DNA from: Planctomycetaceae bacterium
GTDB taxonomy: Bacteria; Planctomycetota; Planctomycetia; Pirellulales; Thermoguttaceae
DNA length: 20,085 nt
NCBI GenBank assembly: GCA_031282385.1
Contig: JAITDV010000372.1
Span: 1-20,085, forward strand
Direction of reading: 5' to 3'
The notes beneath the pieces were generated by a model, which was not told the origin of the DNA, did not search any database, and worked only from the letters and a program-made list of their open reading frames with translations. Both the position numbers and the translations under genes were made by a program. The stretch's first letter is position 1. Every line of letters starts with the position of its first letter. Shown in pieces: positions 1 to 6,485 of the stretch.

Positions 1-304
1 TTTGCGCATAACGCCGCGATTGCTCTTTTCCATCAAGCGGAATTTTACTTTCACTTTTTGCCTCCAACACAAGAATCGGATAACCTTGATCATCAAGCAA
101 CGTGAAATCGACAAAGCCATTTTTTTGACTTTCAAAGTCATTGCCCAAAGCGTCAATTATTTTTTTCGTCGGTTTCACAAGTTTCACATTCTGCTCAAGT
201 TCAATATTGGCTTTACCGTTTTCGTCATCAAAAAATCTCCAACCCGCTTTTTCAAGCAGTTTATTGATTTTTATTCTTGCCTTTGCTTCTTTGGAAATTG
301 TCAT
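1..304 (-). CDS. Type I restriction enzyme R subunit, N-terminal part (runs off window)
   Basis: Reading leftwards from an ATG at 304-302 there are 101 codons without a stop up to the window edge. The protein opens MTISKEAKARIKINKLLEKA, continues GWRFFDDENGKANIELEQN, and later has NGFVDFTLLDDQGYPILVLE followed by AKSE and PLDGKEQSRRYAQ. This is the pattern of the HSDR_N domain of type I restriction R subunits and related DEAD-box helicase/nucleases. The Asp of FVDF and the Glu and Lys of LEAK fit the PD-(D/E)XK nuclease core. In the family the R subunit cleaves DNA after ATP-driven translocation and works with HsdM and HsdS, which must lie outside this window if they exist. The AAA-ATPase remnant ends 42 bases upstream on the same strand. 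Seen: the motifs and open frame. Inferred: that the rest of the enzyme is intact. Confidence 0.78.
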   Translation of the reverse strand, partial: MTISKEAKARIKINKLLEKAGWRFFDDENGKANIELEQNVKLVKPTKKIIDALGNDFESQKNGFVDFTLLDDQGYPILVLEAKSESKIPLDGKEQSRRYAQ

Positions 305-346
305 AAATTAAGTTCAATAAAATGATACTAAAATGATTTTTGAAAA

Positions 347-649
347 CTAGGAATCGTTTAAAATTTTCCATCTGCTGATTCCGCGTTCTTTGTCGTCGAA
401 CTCTGCTCCGATTTTTACTAACTCAGCAATTGCCAATCCGTCAAAAAATTCCTTTTGCCCAAGCAAATAAGCCTTGAGCGTCGAAAGAAAAAGACTCTTG
501 CCAAAATGGCGCGGGCGACTGAGAAAATAAGAGACCGGCAATTTGATCAAGTTATACAAGTATTGCGTCTTGTCAACATAAACATTTTCACCCAATCGCA
601 ACTTCTCAAAATCCTGCACTCCAACAGGTAACTTTCTACCAGATAACAT
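347..649 (-). pseudogene. AAA-ATPase/PD-(D/E)XK nuclease remnant with an internal deletion
   Basis: This 100-residue frame starts at an ATG (649-647) behind a weak GGGAAAA. Residues 1-74 match the start of the AAA-ATPase-like family that carries a C-terminal PD-(D/E)XK domain: LPVGVQDFEKLRLGENVYVD, then the P-loop-like RPRHFGKSLFLST at about 45-57. Family members are usually around 500 residues or more. The last 25 residues (LVKIGAEFDDKERGISRWKI and LNDS) resemble the extreme C-terminus of the same family (V-x-K-I-G-x-x-F ... R-x-I-x-x-W). The simplest reading is one in-frame deletion of the middle of the gene, joining the ends near residue 75. The usual Arg of RPRRFGKS is His here. A functional nuclease is unlikely because the catalytic core is missing. 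Alternatively it could be a small domesticated protein. Confidence 0.62.
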
Positions 650-933
650 CAAGTTTTCCCTTTCATGTTTTTATTGCTACAAAAAGTTAATTCATGAGGT
701 ATTTTTCTGTGTGAATTGTTTATTGCTTCAGGGAACTCCTAAAAACTCATTTTGTCCACGAATCTTCACGAAAGATTACGAATTAAATAAGTTGTGCAAA
801 TTTGTGTCAATTCGTGGATAAAATAAGTTTATTGTCTAAACTTGTCAATCCTGAAAAATTTGATAATTCTGCAAAAAATAGGTTTTTAGAAGTTGCCTTT
901 CCCTCAATCCATAATGAATAGATTTTAGATTTT
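650..933. other. Intergenic region with degenerate repeats, no gene seen
   Basis: No convincing reading frame is present. The stretch holds a 22-base sequence (805-826, TGTCAATTCGTGGATAAA and on) that recurs inverted at 17015-17036. It also has degenerate matches to the ends of the 19515-19710 element: AGGGAACTCCTAAAAACTC near 734-752 and GGTTTTTAGAAGTTGCC near 882-898. It may be an old, decayed copy of that kind of element, but the interiors do not visibly match. Confidence 0.35.
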
Positions 934-2655
934 CTACTTCATTCCTTTTTCTAGTTCTTTTGCGAATGCTTTTGGCGAAAGAGGATTACCAGTGGCTTGT
1001 TTTACGAACTCTTGCCAGTCATATTTTGATCCAGGGTAAAAAACTTTTTGTTTTAAGATTGCACCAAGCCGCGGATCGTCATTCTCAAAAAACTTGCCCA
1101 ACGACTCCCTCAACTGCGATGCAAAAAGCTCGCCCAACATGTAATTATGATAATAAACCGGCGCAATCACAAAATGCGGTTTCGACGCCCAATCACCTTT
1201 GTTACGTCCTTTTGGCCGCTTGAGCAACTGATATTTTTCCACAATGTCCCACCACAATTTTTTCAAATCTGCATCTGGATTCTCGTACAACGCTTTCTCA
1301 AAATACAACATCACAAGCGTCCAACGACAAAAAATCAATTGTTCTCTTACCCGTTGTTTTCGTAAAGCATCCGCCGCCGTATTTGCCGCTTTTTTGTCAA
1401 CACCGGCAAATTTTATCATCCACTTCGGATCACGAGCCTTTGCCCCAAACATCATTGCAATTCCTTCCGTTGTGAAAATATGCGCCTCCGCCCGCAAATT
1501 AAACGGCAACCTCCGATCAATCCCAAGAGAATAAACCCCATGACCGCCCTCATGCAAAATCGTATCCATCCATTCATCCGTCGGCTTGACATTGCAAAGA
1601 TTCCTAACATCACCCAACGTGTCAATATCAATACTAAACGCATGTTGATTTTTGCCTTCACGATCATACATATCACTCCGCGCCAACACCTTGTCATACG
1701 GAAGACCAATATGCCGATAATACCTCACCGCAATATCAACCAACTCTTCACGTTTTTTGTTTTTATAAAAGTCATTCGGATTAACTTCTTTTGACGGCGG
1801 CGCCTGTTGGAAAAACGGATTGTCATAATGCCAAGGCATAAGTTTGTCCGCAGCAACCCTGAATTTCTCCGCAAGCTCCGCATCCAACTCTCGTTTCGCC
1901 TGAACAAAAAACGGCGTCGTCATACGCTCCAACTCTTCAAATATCCCAACCAAAACATCCGGATCATAATCTTGAAAAACTACTTGCATCTGCCAATAAT
2001 TCGTAAACCCAAGTTTTTTAGCCGCCTCATTACGCACTTTGGCAAGCTCAATCACTAACTTGTCAACTTCATCGCCAACTTGCTTCAACGCCTCCCATAT
2101 TTTTTGACGTTTTTCCGAATTCGTTTCTTTTTCAAGAAGTTCCAGAAGATCGTTGTTTGTGTAATTCTTGCCGTCTAATTTTCCGCGTTGGTTTTGGAAG
2201 ATCATCTCAATCTTCGATGACTGCTCCAACATCCGCTTCTGTAACTCTTCCGGTAATTGATATTGTCTGAACGCAAGCTCCATTCGATCAACCGCACGTT
2301 TATCAATTGCCGATAACCCTTTCGCCTTTTCCCGCAATTCTTTGATTTCATTATATTTTGCCGAATCGTTATGAAATTTTGCATAATTCAATTTCGCCGC
2401 CGCAGAACGGGCAAACGCTTCTTCTTTACCTGTTGTCATCGCGTTCCATTCGGCTAACGCAGATTCTTTGAATAATTTCAAAGCATCCTTTTGATAAAGG
2501 TTAAGAATTGATTTAAGTTTTACAGCTTCCGCGTTCATCTTTTTCTCATTAACAGTATTGGACAACCTACGCCCCAAAATTTGAGCCTGAATATCAGACA
2601 CAAAAAAAAGAGCAAATAAAACAGACACACCCACAAAAAGATTTCTTCTCTTCAT
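934..2655 (-). CDS. M2 family (peptidyl-dipeptidase A / ACE-like) zinc metallopeptidase, exported
   Basis: This is a 573-residue protein beginning MKRRNLFVGVSVLFALFF with a cleavable-looking signal (…VSDIQA-Q), so it probably acts in the periplasm. It has one zinc site, ILHEGGHGVY, at about residues 368-372, and a second Glu in TTEGIAMM about 25 residues later. That HExxH-(about 24)-E spacing is the gluzincin arrangement of family M2, whose members release C-terminal dipeptides. The canonical M2 site is HEMGH; HEGGH is a variant. The length matches bacterial M2 enzymes. The ATG at 2655 was chosen because GGAGA sits about 10 bases upstream; an in-frame TTG 21 bases earlier has no such signal. 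A perfect dyad lies 36 bases upstream. The gene appears to stand alone. M3 oligopeptidases share the fold and are the main alternative. Confidence 0.82.
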   Translation of the reverse strand: MKRRNLFVGVSVLFALFFVSDIQAQILGRRLSNTVNEKKMNAEAVKLKSILNLYQKDALKLFKESALAEWNAMTTGKEEAFARSAAAKLNYAKFHNDSAKYNEIKELREKAKGLSAIDKRAVDRMELAFRQYQLPEELQKRMLEQSSKIEMIFQNQRGKLDGKNYTNNDLLELLEKETNSEKRQKIWEALKQVGDEVDKLVIELAKVRNEAAKKLGFTNYWQMQVVFQDYDPDVLVGIFEELERMTTPFFVQAKRELDAELAEKFRVAADKLMPWHYDNPFFQQAPPSKEVNPNDFYKNKKREELVDIAVRYYRHIGLPYDKVLARSDMYDREGKNQHAFSIDIDTLGDVRNLCNVKPTDEWMDTILHEGGHGVYSLGIDRRLPFNLRAEAHIFTTEGIAMMFGAKARDPKWMIKFAGVDKKAANTAADALRKQRVREQLIFCRWTLVMLYFEKALYENPDADLKKLWWDIVEKYQLLKRPKGRNKGDWASKPHFVIAPVYYHNYMLGELFASQLRESLGKFFENDDPRLGAILKQKVFYPGSKYDWQEFVKQATGNPLSPKAFAKELEKGMK

Positions 2656-2690
2656 TATTTTTCTATCTCCAAACAAATGATTGTTAAATT

Positions 2691-2711
2691 GTTCACTATA
2701 TTATAGTGAAC
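2691..2711. promoter_or_regulatory. Perfect dyad upstream of the M2 peptidase
   Basis: GTTCACTATA, one central T, and TATAGTGAAC form a perfect 10-base inverted repeat 36 bases upstream of the peptidase ATG. The position suits an operator or a promoter-overlapping site. Its GTTCAC half also resembles the tail of the local repeat family (CTGTTCACAC at 2722-2731), so it may instead be repeat-derived. Confidence 0.35.
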
Positions 2712-2718
2712 ACTTGTT

Positions 2719-2780
2719 AAACTGTTCACACTTCAAATTTCCAATAAGCACGCAGCCAAAAATTCAAATGTGAACAGTTT
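2719..2780. repeat. Tail-type inverted repeat (AAACTGTTCACACTT ... )
   Basis: AAACTGTTCACACTTCAAAT (2719-2738) is followed by its near reverse complement, TTCAAATGTGAACAGTTT (2763-2780). The arm is the same as the tail of the dispersed repeats at 6425-6440, 7752-7767, 9641-9656, 12098-12113 and 16066-16081. Here two tails face each other to make a 62-base palindrome without the GCCTGCTT hairpin. Confidence 0.7.
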
Positions 2781-3067
2781 GCAGTTTGAAATCACACGAG
2801 GTGAGGATTGTATCGAAATTTTGTTCGATGACAATTGTTTTGTGAAATAAGGTCAAAAAAATTTTTTTAAGTAACATTGTGAAATTTTTTTGATTGACTG
2901 TGAGTTTAGGCAGTTTGTGTGAAGATTGCTTTTAATAATAGAGGAATAATTGCTAAAAATAGGCGTTATTTTTTACTCAATTTATCTTTTTTGTTTTATC
3001 GTCAAGTTAAACCATTTACAAAAAAGCTATTAGCAAACTCAAGAGTGTGCTTAATAGAGTCGATACT
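2781..3067. other. AT-rich gap, nothing recognised
   Basis: This is low-complexity AT-rich sequence with runs of A and T. I see no gene, repeat or clear promoter. It may hold the promoter of the downstream structured region and Cys-rich gene, but no -35/-10 pair stands out. Confidence 0.3.
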
Positions 3068-3196
3068 ATGACTGACCCTGAAAAAACACAAGGCGTGTCG
3101 GGGGGCACGTTCAGGGATTAGTCAGCAGCCGATTGTTTGAAACTGGGTCGAATGGCGACCCGTCGGGACTGACATGAGTAACCAGTAGTCCCCCAA
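3068..3196 (+). ncRNA. Candidate structured RNA or long leader upstream of the Cys-rich gene
   Basis: A GC-rich island in an AT-rich gap folds locally. Stem 1: GACT (3070-3073) and CCCTGAA (3076-3082) pair with TTCAGGG (3110-3116) and AGTC (3120-3123), capped by CGTG/CACG (3094-3097/3106-3109). Stem 2: CCGAT (3129-3133) pairs with GTCGG (3162-3166) around a 6-bp hairpin GGGTCG/CGACCC (3145-3150/3156-3161). Stem 3: GGGACT (3165-3170) pairs with AGTCCC (3187-3192). Stems 2 and 3 share two bases, so both cannot form completely. It ends about 85 bases before the ATG of the Cys-rich gene on the same strand. It matches no riboswitch or RNA family that I can recall. It could be a cis-acting leader or an independent small RNA. 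The orientation is assumed from the gene. Confidence 0.45.
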
Positions 3197-3266
3197 AAGA
3201 AAGCAATGTTCATACGTTACTATTTTTTTACGTGTGTAAGTTCTTTCTTGGCGGACAAACCACAAT

Positions 3267-3274
3267 GAGGAGAG
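3267..3274 (+). promoter_or_regulatory. Ribosome binding site deciding the Cys-rich start
   Basis: GAGGAGAG lies 8 bases before ATG 3283-3285 (MKFRIMM…). This supports that start over the upstream in-frame GTG at 3232 and ATG at 3265, which lack such a signal. Confidence 0.7.
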
Positions 3275-3282
3275 TTTATCTA

Positions 3283-4047
3283 ATGAAATTCAGAATTATG
3301 ATGGCAACGCTGGTCGTCACCCTTCTGATGGGCGCGCGGATTTATGCAAGTGATTGCGATCCATGTGAAGCCATTGATGCGTGCGGCGACACTCACAAGT
3401 CTTGCGACCTTTTTGCCGGTCTTAAGAAACTTGTGAAAAATTGTACACCATGCGATCAAGCTGCCGATTGCGGCGCGGAGGGAGTAGTTGCTTGCTCTCC
3501 GTGTGAAGAAGCGGCAGCGGCTGATCCTTGCGGTGAAGTTAATTGTGACGATTTTTGCAAAGGGCATAGGTTCACGTTTGGAAAGCGGCTCCGTAGTTTC
3601 TTTTCAATTAAACCAGTATGCAATCCTTGCGATGAAGCGGCTGACTGTGATCCTTGCGGAGAGGCTGCAGATAATGCAGACTGTGGCGGTTGCGACGATG
3701 GTTGCGGAAACGATTGTGCTTTTGAGTACCGTCCGTTCTCGCTTCGACGGTTCATCAAACGTATCAGTCTTGCAGGGAGATGCAACGATGGTTGCACGGA
3801 TCCTTGCGGAGAAGCAGGTGATTGTGGAACGACCGATGATTGTTCACCGTGTGAAAGCTCTTGCGATGGATATCGTCCGATAAGGCTTGGCAGACTTGTT
3901 GATCTTCCACGTCGAAGTTTGAAGAGATTTTTTGACGGTTTCCGTGTTGGTTCGTGCGAAACAGGTTGCAATCCGTGTGATCCCGCCTGCGACGACCCTT
4001 GCGGTTCAATTACAACTGATTCCGCAGTTCCGGCAACAGGGAAATAG
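3283..4047 (+). CDS. Exported cysteine-rich protein with alternating acidic-Cys and basic segments
   Basis: This 254-residue protein has a signal peptide (MKFRIMMATLVVTLLMGARI, then YA-SD) and 32 cysteines, all in the mature part. The cysteines sit in acidic clusters built on C-x-P-C and D-P-C-G-E-A motifs (SDCDPCEAIDAC, CNPCDEAADCDPCGEA, CETGCNPCDPACDDPCGS). These clusters alternate with basic, cysteine-free linkers of about 20-25 residues: LFAGLKKLVKN, HRFTFGKRLRSFFSIKP, YRPFSLRRFIKRISLAGR and a long YRPIRLGRLVDLPRRSLKRF stretch. The linkers look like diverged copies of one unit, so the protein probably grew by internal duplication. I do not recognise the family. Possible roles are a disulfide-crosslinked wall or envelope component, or metal binding. 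A candidate structured RNA lies upstream, and a terminator about 200 bases downstream. Confidence 0.8.
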   Translation: MKFRIMMATLVVTLLMGARIYASDCDPCEAIDACGDTHKSCDLFAGLKKLVKNCTPCDQAADCGAEGVVACSPCEEAAAADPCGEVNCDDFCKGHRFTFGKRLRSFFSIKPVCNPCDEAADCDPCGEAADNADCGGCDDGCGNDCAFEYRPFSLRRFIKRISLAGRCNDGCTDPCGEAGDCGTTDDCSPCESSCDGYRPIRLGRLVDLPRRSLKRFFDGFRVGSCETGCNPCDPACDDPCGSITTDSAVPATGK

Positions 4048-4245
4048 TTACAACAAACACACTATTAGGATTAATCATTCAAAAAACCTTATGTCGCTTG
4101 TCCTATTAGGATGAACCGACTGTGTTAGGAAAAATTTTCAAGTGTGAATGTTTTAAGTTGAACTTATTGCTACAAAAAATTTTGGTAGAAGAGCACCGGT
4201 TTTGCTCAAAGGCGAATAATGCTGACTTGCCTGTAATATAAGAAG
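4048..4245 (+). other. Long 3' region between the Cys-rich gene and its terminator
   Basis: No gene is seen. The stretch contains two copies of CTATTAGGAT (near 4062 and 4102), a short GAGCA/TGCTC hairpin (about 4192-4208) and a 15-base match (TTATTGCTACAAAAA, 4164-4178) to 671-685. It may be a long 3' untranslated region or may encode a small RNA that ends at the 4246-4285 terminator. Confidence 0.3.
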
Positions 4246-4285
4246 AACCTGTCACCGGTTAACAAACCAGTGGCAGGTTTTTTTT
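4246..4285 (+). terminator. Rho-independent terminator
   Basis: AACCTGTCACCGGT (4246-4259), a 6-base loop, and ACCAGTGGCAGGTT (4266-4279) form a 14-position stem with two G-U-type mismatches. A run of eight T follows (4278-4285). It is oriented to stop transcription coming from the Cys-rich gene. Confidence 0.88.
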
Positions 4286-4299
4286 ATTCTTACAATGTT

Positions 4300-4340
4300 G
4301 ATTGTACTATGAATTGTGTTGTTCAAGACTGCAAAAGCAT
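4300..4340 (+). repeat. Degenerate head of the dispersed repeat family
   Basis: GTACTATGAATTGTG, then TTCAAGACTGCAAAAGC, parallels the head of the copies at 15942 and 7666 (GTACTATAAATTGCG … CTCAAGAGC…AAAAGC). The hairpin and tail are not recognisable, so this is probably a decayed copy. Confidence 0.4.
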
Positions 4341-4385
4341 AGCAATTATTCCATTCAAAAGTTATATTCCAAAGAAGTGATGCAA

Positions 4386-5816
4386 TTATTCTGTATTTTT
4401 ATATGTTTTATCGAGAGATTTTAAGCGTCTAAATTCTTGTTGCAATAAATATATTACTAAGATGAAAGTACCTATGTCACAAATTGGTATTGCGTACCAA
4501 ATTCCGTCCAACCCGTTTCCTCCCAATAAGCCCTCGAAAATCCACGGTAAAACAATAAGCAACGGAATAAATAATACGGCTTGCCGAATCAAAGTTAATA
4601 GTATAGCGATTTTGGGTTGTCCGTTTGACTGGAAATAACCTGTCATTACGATTATTATTCCAGCCAACGGAAGTGTACAAACGAATATTTTGACGGCATG
4701 AATTGCCAAGCTGATCATTTCTGCGTTTGTTGATTTCGATATATCTGCAAACGGCGCAAGAATAATATGCGGAAAAGTGAAAAGTATAAAAACACAGACA
4801 AACGTAAATATTGTTACGCTAAATACAGCTAACTTCAATGTATCGGCAACACGATTAAATTTTCTTGCGCCGACATTGTAACCGACAATTGGTTGTACTC
4901 CCTGATTCAATCCTATAATTGTAAGATACACGCACATTGAAACAATAAACACAATCCCAAATGCACCTACGGCAATATGACCTCCGCCTTCTATACCGTG
5001 TATATCGCCGAATTTATTTCCGTAAAACATAAGTTGATTCATTTGCAACGCTTGTAAAATACAAGCTACGGCTTGCATAATAAACGGCGGCAAACCGAGT
5101 ACGAATACCTCATTTGCCAACTTGAAATCTATACGGAAATATTTCAAACGCCATTTGAGAACGGTGTTGCCCGAAACGTAATGAAACGCAACCCAACAGG
5201 TTGAGAAAAATTGAGATAACACAGTTGCGTAAGCTGCACCCCAGATTTCTGTTCGGAATTGAATTAGAAAAAGCCAGTCAAAAAATATATTGAGCAATGC
5301 CGCGATTAGAATTGTTATCATTGCAATTCGAGGTTTACCTTCACCGCGTAGGAAACCATTTACGCCAAATGACATCTCATGAAAGAATGCACCGCAAACC
5401 ATTACCGAAAGGTACTCTTTTGCGTAAGGCATTACGGCGTCGTCCGCGCCAAAAAAACGCAAAAGCGGCTCGCCTGCAAGCAAACCAAAAAACATAAAAC
5501 AAACGCCAAGCAATATAAAAAGAACTATTGATTGACCAATAATCCGCTCCGCTTCGTCGTAACGCCTTTCGCCAAGACGAATCGAAAGAAGCGTATTAGA
5601 ACCAATTCCAATCGTCATGCCAAATGCAAGCATCAACGTAAATATTGGAATTGTAATTGTTACAGCAGCTATTCCCTCTGTACCAAGCGTTTGACCGACA
5701 AATATACGATTTATTATTCCATGCGACGCGGTTACAAGTGTTGCGGCTATCGAAGGAATCGAAAACCCCGCAAGAAGAATCACTATAGACCGCTCGCCTA
5801 ATTGACGAGTTTTCAT
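4386..5816 (-). CDS. MATE family multidrug/toxic compound efflux transporter
   Basis: This 476-residue integral membrane protein consists of many hydrophobic segments in the two-bundle MATE layout. Family features are the N-terminal MKTRQLGERSIVILLAGFSI, the NGFLRGEGKPRIAM motif followed by LLNIFFDWLF in the first half, and GLNQGVQPIVGYNVGARKF in the second half. MATE proteins export cationic drugs and metabolites in exchange for Na+ or H+. The length fits the family (about 450-480). The ATG at 5816 is preferred; an in-frame TTG at 5834 (MCKFFE…) would add six residues, and neither has a visible Shine-Dalgarno sequence. The gene stands alone, and its stop lies about 45 bases from a degenerate repeat. 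The substrate cannot be told from sequence. Confidence 0.9.
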   Translation of the reverse strand: MKTRQLGERSIVILLAGFSIPSIAATLVTASHGIINRIFVGQTLGTEGIAAVTITIPIFTLMLAFGMTIGIGSNTLLSIRLGERRYDEAERIIGQSIVLFILLGVCFMFFGLLAGEPLLRFFGADDAVMPYAKEYLSVMVCGAFFHEMSFGVNGFLRGEGKPRIAMITILIAALLNIFFDWLFLIQFRTEIWGAAYATVLSQFFSTCWVAFHYVSGNTVLKWRLKYFRIDFKLANEVFVLGLPPFIMQAVACILQALQMNQLMFYGNKFGDIHGIEGGGHIAVGAFGIVFIVSMCVYLTIIGLNQGVQPIVGYNVGARKFNRVADTLKLAVFSVTIFTFVCVFILFTFPHIILAPFADISKSTNAEMISLAIHAVKIFVCTLPLAGIIIVMTGYFQSNGQPKIAILLTLIRQAVLFIPLLIVLPWIFEGLLGGNGLDGIWYAIPICDIGTFILVIYLLQQEFRRLKSLDKTYKNTE

Positions 5817-6183
5817 TTCAAAAAATTTGCACAAAAATAAATTAAAAAAACAGTGGATTTGTGGGGAGCGGATAAGAAGGGCAGGGGGATAATGCTACTA
5901 TAATGTGTTTATTTGCGTATTTTTTCGCTGGATTGATTTTTAAAAATTGCCTTTTTTGCAAAATTGATATATTTTTCTTTAATTGGTATTCCGCTAATTT
6001 TGGGATTTCGTTATTATTCCTCTGGATTTCGTTATGCCAATTTCCTCTTTGTTGTAAAGAGTTCTTAACCAACAACGATGATTTTTTTATGTTATCGAAT
6101 AATCAGAATTCTTGCAAGAGCAATTTGTCCGAACTTCCGAGCCGTTCCGACCAATAAGGCAGGCGGTTACTGTGTTGCGTTGC
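5817..6183. other. AT-rich gap, no supported gene
   Basis: The two open frames here (5903-6157 on plus, 5842-6075 on minus) overlap each other, have no ribosome binding site and encode low-complexity Phe/Leu- or Lys/Asn-rich peptides. I therefore treat this as non-coding. Confidence 0.4.
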
Positions 6184-6243
6184 TATACTGCTAGTATTAT
6201 AAATTACGCTATTGAGTCCCCAATTTATAGTACGAACAGTATA
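6184..6243. repeat. 60-bp palindromic miniature element (two facing repeat heads)
   Basis: TATACTGCTAGTATTATAAA (from 6184) and its imperfect reverse complement TTTATAGTACGAACAGTATA (to 6243) enclose ACGCTATTGAGTCCCC. The ends are TATACTG…CAGTATA. An element of the same 60-base length and layout lies at 11091-11150. Confidence 0.7.
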
Positions 6244-6380
6244 ATTCTTGATTCTTTGTTTTCCCCCTCCCTTTGCGATATTGATTGGTATGGTATGATT
6301 TCCGCCTTAGTGTTTTTGACTTGGCTGGGCAAATAATATATTGAACACATATTAAAATTCGGTTGCGCAAAGGTATTTCG

Positions 6381-6440
6381 AGCCGGCTTTCATAGAAATA
6401 AGCAGGCGGCGGCAAAGGAAAATTAAAGTGTGAACAGTTT
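6381..6440 (+). repeat. Dispersed repeat, hairpin and tail only (diverged)
   Basis: AGCCGGCTTTCATAGAAATA, then AGCAGGCGGCGGCAAA, ends in AAAGTGTGAACAGTTT (6425-6440). The left hairpin arm has diverged (GCCGGCTT instead of GCCTGCTT). It lies just upstream of the asd ribosome binding site, so it would be transcribed in or near the asd leader. Confidence 0.75.
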
Positions 6441-6474
6441 AAAATAATATTTTTAGTAATACCTCAAAAAAATT

Positions 6475-6478
6475 GGAG
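6475..6478 (+). promoter_or_regulatory. Ribosome binding site for asd (GTG start)
   Basis: GGAG lies 7 bases before GTG 6486, which supports this non-ATG start for the aspartate-semialdehyde dehydrogenase. The protein then begins directly with the nucleotide-binding strand. Confidence 0.65.
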
Positions 6479-6485
6479 CTTAATT

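Noticed and set aside
3145..3161. tRNA-like T-arm (GGGTCGAATGGCGACCC)
   Set aside because: The loop is not a proper TTCGAAT T-loop, and no acceptor stem, anticodon arm or CCA end surrounds it.
3456..3971. 171-codon antisense frame over the Cys-rich gene
   Set aside because: It mirrors the repetitive GC-rich codons of the real gene, which has a signal peptide and ribosome binding site. The antisense product is Ser/Gln/Pro low complexity.
5817..5834. Upstream TTG start giving the MATE protein an MCKFFE N-terminus
   Set aside because: It has no Shine-Dalgarno sequence, and the family N-terminus fits the ATG at 5816 better.
5903..6157. 84-codon frame rich in Phe, Leu and Cys, and an opposing frame at 5842-6075
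   Set aside because: AT-rich DNA gives such hydrophobic or Lys/Asn-rich frames by chance. They overlap each other and lack start signals.
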